DNA from: Acidobacteriaceae bacterium
GTDB taxonomy: Bacteria; Acidobacteriota; Terriglobia; Terriglobales; Acidobacteriaceae
NCBI GenBank assembly: GCA_025929125.1
Contig: JAICMT010000096.1
Coordinates: 1 to 6,275, forward strand
DNA: 6,275 bases
Reading direction: 5' to 3'
The notes under the pieces: generated by a model
Databases searched by the model: none
Told to the model about the DNA's origin: nothing
Seen by the model: only the letters and a program-made list of their open reading frames with translations
Part shown: one piece after another, positions 1 through 4,775 of the stretch
Numbering within the stretch: position 1 is the first letter of the stretch
How the letters are laid out: each line of letters opens with the position of its first letter
Translations under genes and position numbers: made by a program

Positions 1-86
1 AGCAACTTGGGCTGAAGCTGGAGGCGGTCAAAGCGCCGGTGCCTGTGCTGGTGATCGATGCGGTGTCGAGGCCCAGTGCGAACTAG
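1..86 (+). CDS. C-terminal end of a TIGR03435-family protein (partial)
   Basis: Only the last 27 complete codons are in the window, read from base 3 to a TAG at 84-86. The tail reads QLGLKLEAVKAPVPVLVID and then ends in AVSRPSAN. This layout (QLGLKLE, a short K-x-P-V stretch, hydrophobic VLVID, then a polar S/ERPSxN terminus) is the characteristic end of TIGR03435 proteins, a family of unknown function that occurs in many copies in Acidobacteriota genomes and is usually predicted to be exported. The rest of the gene lies to the left, so its domain content and signal peptide cannot be assessed. It converges on the 190-aa gene on the minus strand, with 31 bp between stop codons. The family call rests on pattern memory of a short tail, but the pattern is distinctive. 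Confidence 0.8.
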   Translation, partial: QLGLKLEAVKAPVPVLVIDAVSRPSAN

Positions 87-117
87 ATGCAGTTGGAGCA
101 GAGCCAAGGATGCGAGC

Positions 118-690
118 TCAGCGCAGGATATCGACCGGGCCCGGCTCTTGTTGGCGCTTCTTCTTGTCCGGCGGGTGAGCCTTGAACCAGGCGTCCTGAT
201 CGGTCACCATCTGGGCGGTGGACTCGCGCAGGTCGCGAATGGATTCCAGCGCAAGTTTGCGGTCGACCGAGTAAACGGAGTTTTCCGGCACGGATTTCAG
301 CGCTGAGGACCAGCGTTCTGTTCCCTCCAGCAGCTTGGGGAGGATCTTGCGCAGGTCGGCATGGCGCGGTCCATAGTCGTCCAGGTTGTCTCCCAGCTCG
401 TCGGCAATGGAGGTGAACTGCTGGATGAGGTCGCGTGTGTCCTCCTCACGGCCCGGGCGCCGGGGTTTTGCATAGAGGTTGTTGACCTCCTCGATGCGAA
501 GGTCCAGGAACTTGACGAAGAGCTCGATGCAATCGGCGGGCACCAGCCGAGCCTCGCGAATCTTCTCCACCTCTGCATTCGAAAGTGCGGACTCATCGCT
601 CTGATCTCGGCCCATTGCTTTGAGCGCAGGCGCGAAGAGCACGAGCGCGAGGGACACAGCAGCGAGGCGGCGGATCCAGACGAGCGGCAC
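118..690 (-). CDS. Exported helical protein of unknown function (190 aa)
   Basis: I do not recognise a named family. The protein opens with a good signal peptide: basic residues R7-R8, a hydrophobic core around residues 9-22, and a likely cleavage after ALKA (residue 25). The GTG start at 688-690 is chosen because AGAGG (698-702, minus strand) sits 7 bases upstream and because the next in-frame Met (M26) would remove the whole signal peptide. The mature part is charged and apparently all helical. It has a single cysteine at residue 54 (VPADCIELF), a basic acidic-flanked loop KPRRPGREED near residue 75, a central RHADLRKILPKLLEG helix, and a lysine-rich tail HPPDKKKRQQ. It lies 99 bp downstream of the 157-aa gene on the same strand and shares its general layout, so the two may be distant paralogues working together in the periplasm. 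It may be the last gene of a TPR-led transcription unit. Function unknown. Confidence 0.82.
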   Translation of the reverse strand: MPLVWIRRLAAVSLALVLFAPALKAMGRDQSDESALSNAEVEKIREARLVPADCIELFVKFLDLRIEEVNNLYAKPRRPGREEDTRDLIQQFTSIADELGDNLDDYGPRHADLRKILPKLLEGTERWSSALKSVPENSVYSVDRKLALESIRDLRESTAQMVTDQDAWFKAHPPDKKKRQQEPGPVDILR

Positions 691-741
691 AGGAGAACCT
701 CTAGGTTTGGACGAGGAAAGCTAGAAGATGGTGTGTATGCG

Positions 742-759
742 GGTGTGCCCTTGCACACC
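742..759 (-). repeat. Perfect 7-bp hairpin between the two small exported-protein genes
   Basis: GGTGTGC at 742-748 pairs exactly with GCACACC at 753-759 around a 4-base loop. It lies in the 99-bp gap between the stop of the 157-aa gene (790) and the GTG of the 190-aa gene (690). No T-tract follows on the minus strand, so it is not a canonical intrinsic terminator. It could be an mRNA stability or processing element, an attenuating structure in the leader of the 190-aa gene, or chance in GC-rich DNA. Confidence 0.4.
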
Positions 760-789
760 GTCAGCTTCCAAGCCTAATGCAGTGGCGGA

Positions 790-1263
790 TCAGTGCGCGA
801 AGACCTGACTCAGCAGTTCGTCATTCACCTGGTTCAGCTGCTTGAGCGTGTCTTTCACCACGGCCTGATCGTCCGTGGAGACCAGATGCATGTACTGACC
901 AAGCCGGTAGGCGGCGTTGTGCATCAGCATCTCTGCATTCTTCAGCCGCTTGGTATCCCGCGCCATGTTCAGGTGGATCAGGTGCGCATACTTATCGATC
1001 TGCTTCAGCGTGGCGGTCGCCTGCTCGGTGTCTCCGTCGGAGAGCTCCTGGCCCGCCTTCTGGGTCATGGCCTGCACCAGCTCGGTGTAGAGGAAGCACT
1101 GCTCGCGGGGCTTAGCTTCGGTGGCTCGCTGTTCCAGGGCCTTAAGGGCCTCGGGGGTGTAGGCTTCCGCACCGGCGGCTCGCATCGGATGGGCCACACA
1201 GAAGGAGCTGACGAGTAGAAAGAGGGGAACGAACTGTCGAACCGGCCGGTAAAGGAAGCTCAT
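790..1263 (-). CDS. Exported helical protein of unknown function (157 aa)
   Basis: No named family recognised. The N-terminus is a signal peptide with basic residues R6 and R9, a hydrophobic core at about 11-24 (FVPLFLLVSSFCVA) and probable cleavage after AGA (residue 32). C22 lies in the core without a proper lipobox, so a lipoprotein is unlikely. The mature part is predominantly helical, with one cysteine at residue 56 (REQCFLYTEL), an acidic turn LSDGDTEQA, a KRLKNAEMLMHNAAYRLGQY helix, and a C-terminal LKQLNQVNDELLSQVFAH. The ATG at 1261-1263 has a near-perfect GAGGTGA Shine-Dalgarno a few bases upstream, so the start is firm. It is 77 bp downstream of the TPR gene and 99 bp upstream of the 190-aa gene, all on the minus strand, suggesting co-transcription. 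A periplasmic role is inferred from the signal peptide only; the biochemical function is unknown. Confidence 0.85.
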   Translation of the reverse strand: MSFLYRPVRQFVPLFLLVSSFCVAHPMRAAGAEAYTPEALKALEQRATEAKPREQCFLYTELVQAMTQKAGQELSDGDTEQATATLKQIDKYAHLIHLNMARDTKRLKNAEMLMHNAAYRLGQYMHLVSTDDQAVVKDTLKQLNQVNDELLSQVFAH

Positions 1264-1266
1264 AAG

Positions 1267-1280
1267 TCACCTCGTGGTGA
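1267..1280 (-). promoter_or_regulatory. Strong Shine-Dalgarno embedded in a small hairpin before the 157-aa gene
   Basis: On the minus strand the sequence TCACC-ACGA-GGTGA precedes CTTATG. The 3' arm (1267-1271 on the plus strand) is the Shine-Dalgarno sequence of the 157-aa gene. The arms are perfectly complementary over 5 bp with a 4-base loop, so the ribosome site could be partly masked in the mRNA. The stem is short and its stability modest; a regulatory role is only a possibility. Confidence 0.35.
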
Positions 1281-1340
1281 TCTTGTGTCGTGAGCTGTAC
1301 TGCCGCGTACGGGAAGCAAGAGGAACCAGCAAATTCGAGC

Positions 1341-2699
1341 TTACTTCAGGTGCGCGAGTTCCGAAATTCGTTTCCGGGCCTGCGACTCCTCGTCCGGAAA
1401 CTTTCCGCTGGCCGCTGCCAGAAACTTCTTGTACAACTCAGCGGCTTGGCTGCTTTGATGCAACGAGTCATACGCCGTTGCCTGCAGGAACAGCGCAGCA
1501 GGGGACGGTTGCTGCACTGTAGCACGCAGAGCCAGCGCCTGCAAGCACAGTCTTGGGTTGTCCGACTCGGAGGCGGCAAAGGCAAGGTGGAGCGCGGCGT
1601 CGGCCAAGTCATCCCGGCTGGAAAAGGCGGAAGGGTTGGCGAGGGCCTGTTGCAGCAGCCGGGCGGCTTCCGACGGGCGGTGCAGCCGGATCAGCGCTTC
1701 GGCGCGGCTGTCCAGCAGTGTCGGATCGGGATGGTCGCCCGCGGCGGCAATCGCAGCGGCATAGAGCGGCTCAGCCTGGTCCGGGTGGCCGGTTTCCACG
1801 TACACGCGGGCAAGTAGCCGGGTGATGTTGGGGTCGCTGGGATTCGCAGTATGCAGCTTTTCGAGCAGAGGTGCCGCCTGCTTCTCCAGCGCCGGATCGC
1901 CGGAGGTCAGGTCCAGCTGGGCGAGCTGGGCGGTAAAGGTGGGATCTCCCGGATGCTGGGCCAGCGCCTGGTTTAGCACCGTCTGGGCTTCGCTGACATT
2001 GTGCTGGGCAATCAGCGCATGAACCAGGCCGGCGGTGGCCTCGGAGTCGCCGGCGTTCTGCGGCAAAGCCAGGTACTTGCGGTACGCGCGTGCGGCTCCG
2101 GCAGGGTCAGAAGCGGCCTCGGCAATTTGCGCCGACAGCAGAATGTCATCGGGCTGCTCGGAGCTGAGGTGAATGGCATCCAGCAGTTCCGACGATGCCG
2201 AGGAGGGGTTGGCACGCTGGTCGATGCGGGCCAGAGCGCGCAGTGCGCGGGCCTTCAGCTCCGGCTCGGCCTCGGGAATCGAGACTGCGGTGGAGAGCTC
2301 CTTGCGGGCCTCGGCGGTTCGCCCGGCGCGGGCAAGCAGAAGGCCGAGCCCGACATGGGGCGGAGCGAAGAGGGGATTGGCGTCGATGGACTGGCGGTAG
2401 GCGGCCTCCGGCGTAAGCTGCGCAGGGGAGGCCGTCGTGCCATCGGGGCGGTCGGCCAGGGCTTCCAGCGTCAGTCCAAGGTCGTAGAGGACCTCTGGAG
2501 TTTTCGGCGACTGGACGTTCAGCCGGGTCAGCAGATCGAGCGCGCCCCGCAGGTCGCCGGATGAAAGAGCGTCGTTCGCCTTTTGGACCTCGGCGGCGAG
2601 GGGGCTCCGCTCTTCAGTGGGATGGGAGAAGTCCTGCGCCGCGGCTGAGGCGGCGAGAGCAGCGAGTACGGCAAATCGAAGGGCGGAGCGGAGCAGCAT
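1341..2699 (-). CDS. Exported tetratricopeptide-repeat protein (452 aa)
   Basis: Residues 1-21 form a signal peptide (R4 and R8, Ala/Leu-rich core, likely cleavage ASAAA before QDF), so the protein is exported to the periplasm or outer envelope. The rest is built of helical TPR-type repeats of about 34 residues. Clear units begin near residues 34 (KANDALSSGDLRGALDLL), 68 (VLYDLGLTLEAL), 107 (HVGLGLLLARAGRTAEAR), 205 (ARAYRKYLAL), 230 (VHALIAQHNVSEAQTVLNQA), 298 (LARVYVETGHPDQAEPLYAA) and a last one near 405 (ATAYDSLHQSSQAAELYKKF). Such arrays are protein-binding scaffolds; no catalytic domain is visible. The ATG at 2697-2699 has CAGGAA (2705-2710) with AGGA ending 6 bases upstream. It is the first gene of the minus-strand block and is divergent from the AsmA-like gene. 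Its binding partner is unknown; the two small exported proteins downstream are natural candidates. Confidence 0.9.
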   Translation of the reverse strand: MLLRSALRFAVLAALAASAAAQDFSHPTEERSPLAAEVQKANDALSSGDLRGALDLLTRLNVQSPKTPEVLYDLGLTLEALADRPDGTTASPAQLTPEAAYRQSIDANPLFAPPHVGLGLLLARAGRTAEARKELSTAVSIPEAEPELKARALRALARIDQRANPSSASSELLDAIHLSSEQPDDILLSAQIAEAASDPAGAARAYRKYLALPQNAGDSEATAGLVHALIAQHNVSEAQTVLNQALAQHPGDPTFTAQLAQLDLTSGDPALEKQAAPLLEKLHTANPSDPNITRLLARVYVETGHPDQAEPLYAAAIAAAGDHPDPTLLDSRAEALIRLHRPSEAARLLQQALANPSAFSSRDDLADAALHLAFAASESDNPRLCLQALALRATVQQPSPAALFLQATAYDSLHQSSQAAELYKKFLAAASGKFPDEESQARKRISELAHLK

Positions 2700-2820
2700 G
2701 AAGATTCCTGTTACGAAAGGCTACGTAAGCTAGACTACCGGACCCGCAGGTTGTGAGTCTTGGCCGGTGGAGGAAGAGCTCATTGGACGCATCTAACCGA
2801 TTCGGGTGGGGGCAGGTCGG
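2700..2820. promoter_or_regulatory. Divergent intergenic region between the TPR and AsmA-like genes
   Basis: These 121 bp separate two genes transcribed away from each other, so promoters for both must lie here unless they reach into coding sequence. I see no convincing sigma-70 -35/-10 pair on either strand. An imperfect palindrome, GCTACGTAAGC, lies near 2720-2730 and could be an operator core, but it is short. A strong ribosome-site-like GGTGGAGGAAG (about 2766-2776) has no ATG, GTG or TTG at proper distance, and an in-frame TAA at 2794-2796 bars use of upstream starts for the AsmA-like gene. The promoter assignment is positional. Confidence 0.45.
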
Positions 2821-4413
2821 ATGCCGGTTGAGTCCATCGATTCGTCACAAACAGGCAGCGCGGAACGCGATCCCTGGTCCTGGCGCAGAGTTCCGCGACG
2901 GCACTGGCGGGTTCTGGCCGTCGGAGCGGCGGTGCTCTTCGTACTCGCTGGCTTGGCCTGGCTTCTGAATTCCCAGTGGCCTTATCGCTACAAGAAGGTC
3001 AAGCCGATGCTTGAGAGTGTGTTCGCAAGCCACATCGAGTTCGGCAAGTATCGGCGCATCTACTTCCCCAATCCGGGCTTTGAGGCAGACCACCTGACCC
3101 TGCGCAGGGACACAGCGCCGAATCTGCCGCCGGTGGGCTCCATCGAACATGTCCGGGTCGAAGGAAGATGGCTGGACCTGCTGCTGCTGCGCAAACGCGT
3201 TCAGCGGGTAGAGGCGGACGGCCTGCATGTCGTCATCCCACCGGTGGGCAGCGAGGCGAACCACCAGGACTTTCCGAAAGGGAGCGCCGCAGACTTCGCC
3301 GGGCCGACGATGAAGGTAGGCGAGCTGGACATTTACAACGCACTGCTGGACCTCATGCGTTCGGACGGGCAACGCTATTCCTTCCCGATCTGGCGATTGG
3401 TAATGACGAACGTTCACCGCGGGGACGAGGTTGGCTTCCGGCTGAAGATGCGAAATGCCGTGCCCATGGGAGACATTGAGGCGGAGGGCAAATTGGGACC
3501 GTTGCGCCCCGACGACCTGGGGCAGAGCCCGGTAAGTGGTCACTTCACGTTTACCGGCGTCCGGCTGCAGGATGTCGGCGCCTTGCGCGGCGTGCTTCAG
3601 TCCCGAGGCGACTTCCATGGAGCGCTGGGTGGCATTGAAGTGGAAGGCAGCGGCGACGTACCGGACTTTGCTGTGGGGGATGGGCAGTCCAAGCACGTCC
3701 GCGCCACCGCACAGGTGGCCGTGAATGCGTTGAATGGGGATGTGACGCTGCACGCGGTCGACCTCCACACGGGCGCCACCGACGTGCTTGCGAAGGGAGC
3801 CATCGCCGGTTCGCCTGCAACTACGGATCTAGAGATAATGGTGAGGCGAGGCAGGGCAGAGGACCTCCTGCAACCTTTCATGCGATCGCGTGCGCCGGTC
3901 ACCGGCCCAGTGCAGCTTCACTCGACTGCTCACCTAGCGGCGGCGGGCAGGAAGTTCCTCGAGCGGCTGACCATGTCCGGCCACTTCGATATACCACAGG
4001 AGAAAATCACCAATCGCCAGACGGCGAAGAGCCTGACCGCCTTCAGCGAGCGGGCCCAGGGTGGGCACGAGCCGACGCAGGATGTAAGCGAGGATCAGCC
4101 GCAACCCATCTCCAGCCTCACAGGAGACGTAACCATCCGCGATGGGGTCGCCCATGCCAAGGCGCTGACCTTCGAGCTGCCGGGCGCTGCAGCGCACCTC
4201 AGCGGCGATTTCGACCTGCGCAACCAGCATGCAGACCTGACCGGTGATCTGCGTATGCAAGCGGATCTCTCCCACGCAGCCACGGGGTTCAAATCCATTC
4301 TGCTGAAGCCATTCGCTCCGTTCTTCCATAAGAAACATGCAGGCGCAGACGTACCCATCCGGGTCACCGGAGCGCCGCACCGGTATCGCGTCAGCCAGAA
4401 TGTTCTGAAGTAG
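2821..4413 (+). CDS. AsmA-like membrane-anchored envelope protein (530 aa)
   Basis: Residues 1-30 are a cytoplasmic, arginine-rich head (WSWRRVPRRHWR), followed by one transmembrane segment at about 31-49. The remainder lies on the periplasmic side and alternates short beta strands, as in AsmA-family proteins: ribbon-like, lipid-transport-related bridges or regulators of the outer membrane. Recognisable blocks include YFPNPGFEADHLTLRR, RWLDLLLLRKRV with GLHVVIPPVGS, and a C-terminal AsmA-like module at about 430-517 with SSLTGDVTIRDGV, LSGDFDLR, LKPFAPFFHKKHAGADVPI and RVTG. The ATG at 2821 is preferred because AGG (2814-2816) and a G-run precede it; a GTG at 2806 in the same frame has no ribosome site and would add five residues. 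At 530 aa it is mid-sized, far shorter than TamB or YhdP. It stands alone on the plus strand, divergent from the TPR gene and convergent with the pilin. The precise substrate is unknown. Confidence 0.85.
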   Translation: MPVESIDSSQTGSAERDPWSWRRVPRRHWRVLAVGAAVLFVLAGLAWLLNSQWPYRYKKVKPMLESVFASHIEFGKYRRIYFPNPGFEADHLTLRRDTAPNLPPVGSIEHVRVEGRWLDLLLLRKRVQRVEADGLHVVIPPVGSEANHQDFPKGSAADFAGPTMKVGELDIYNALLDLMRSDGQRYSFPIWRLVMTNVHRGDEVGFRLKMRNAVPMGDIEAEGKLGPLRPDDLGQSPVSGHFTFTGVRLQDVGALRGVLQSRGDFHGALGGIEVEGSGDVPDFAVGDGQSKHVRATAQVAVNALNGDVTLHAVDLHTGATDVLAKGAIAGSPATTDLEIMVRRGRAEDLLQPFMRSRAPVTGPVQLHSTAHLAAAGRKFLERLTMSGHFDIPQEKITNRQTAKSLTAFSERAQGGHEPTQDVSEDQPQPISSLTGDVTIRDGVAHAKALTFELPGAAAHLSGDFDLRNQHADLTGDLRMQADLSHAATGFKSILLKPFAPFFHKKHAGADVPIRVTGAPHRYRVSQNVLK

Positions 4414-4419
4414 AAGCGT

Positions 4420-4438
4420 TGCGCGAGTGATTCGCGCA
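4420..4438. terminator. Hairpin between convergent AsmA-like and pilin genes
   Basis: TGCGCGA at 4420-4426 is perfectly complementary to TCGCGCA at 4432-4438 with a 5-base loop GTGAT. It sits in the 32-bp gap between the AsmA-like stop (4413) and the pilin stop (4446), where a shared bidirectional terminator would be expected. Neither side has a real T-tract, so intrinsic termination would be weak. The position is the best argument. Confidence 0.5.
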
Positions 4439-4445
4439 GGCGGGA

Positions 4446-4670
4446 CTAGACGTGGTTGAGGGCGTTGTCGAATCCGGTGCCGACCAGTCTCACGTAGCCG
4501 GAGATCGAATTGGCAATGCCGTTGATCCCCGCCACGGTCCCCAGGCCAATGGTCGCCGCAATCAGCGCATACTCGATCATGTCCTGTCCGGACTCGTCGG
4601 AGAGCAGCCGGGCAAGATGGATGACGCAGTTCAAGTTTGTAAAGACGACCGTTCCGAAGGAGGTTGACAC
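4446..4670 (-). CDS. Flp-type (type IVb) prepilin
   Basis: The core DESGQDMIEYALIAATIGLG is the classic Flp prepilin signature. The prepilin peptidase would cut after the Gly of ESG, leaving a mature chain of about 46 residues that starts QDMIEY, with the invariant Glu at position 5, Tyr at 6, and one hydrophobic helix continuing through TVAGINGIANSISGY. Flp pilins are assembled by a Tad secretion machine into adhesive or secretion-related fibres. I choose the GTG at 4668-4670 because GGTGGAG (4676-4682, minus strand) lies 5 bases upstream. An ATG at 4683-4685 in frame has AAGGA almost touching it and would add five residues. With either start the leader (28 or 33 residues) is longer than usual and contains a cysteine, which is odd. 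No Tad or prepilin peptidase gene is in view. It lies 105 bp downstream of the GH13 gene on the same strand. Confidence 0.85.
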   Translation of the reverse strand: MSTSFGTVVFTNLNCVIHLARLLSDESGQDMIEYALIAATIGLGTVAGINGIANSISGYVRLVGTGFDNALNHV

Positions 4671-4726
4671 AGGATCTCCACCCATTTCCTTGTGTGACTC
4701 TCTGTTGCTTCTACGGTAGTCACTTC

Positions 4727-4743
4727 GAGTGTCAGCTACACTC
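4727..4743. repeat. 6-bp perfect inverted repeat upstream of the pilin gene
   Basis: GAGTGT (4727-4732) and ACACTC (4738-4743) form an inverted repeat around a 5-base spacer, about 57 bp upstream of the chosen pilin start and 33 bp past the GH13 stop. It could be an operator or leader hairpin for the pilin, or a weak terminator for the GH13 gene. No T-tract follows on the minus strand. I see no convincing promoter boxes in this 105-bp gap. Confidence 0.35.
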
Positions 4744-4775
4744 CCACGAATGTTGTACTTAGCTCATCGCTCTGC

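Noticed and set aside
84..120. Possible terminator between the TIGR03435-type and 190-aa genes
   Set aside because: Only 4-bp stems such as TTGG/CCAA can be drawn and there is no T-tract on either side.
297..758. A 153-codon minus-strand frame starting MCKGTPAYT, overlapping the 190-aa gene
   Set aside because: Its product is dominated by Ser/Arg runs and it overlaps the 190-aa frame, which has a ribosome site, a signal peptide and ordinary protein composition.
1290..2564. Several plus-strand open frames (for example 1290-1817 and 2001-2564) opposite the TPR gene
   Set aside because: They are Gly/Arg-rich reverse-strand shadows of the Ala/Leu/Asp-rich TPR repeats, a usual artefact in high-GC genomes.
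2753..2968. A short plus-strand frame near the strong GGTGGAGGAAG sequence at 2766-2776
   Set aside because: Its GTG start lies before that ribosome-like site, not after it, and it runs out of frame into the AsmA-like gene with no recognisable protein features.
2845..3768. A long open frame (307 codons) on the minus strand opposite the AsmA-like gene
   Set aside because: It is antisense to a well-supported gene in GC-rich DNA, has no ribosome site of note, and its translation shows no domain, signal peptide or membrane segment, with composition typical of a shadow frame.
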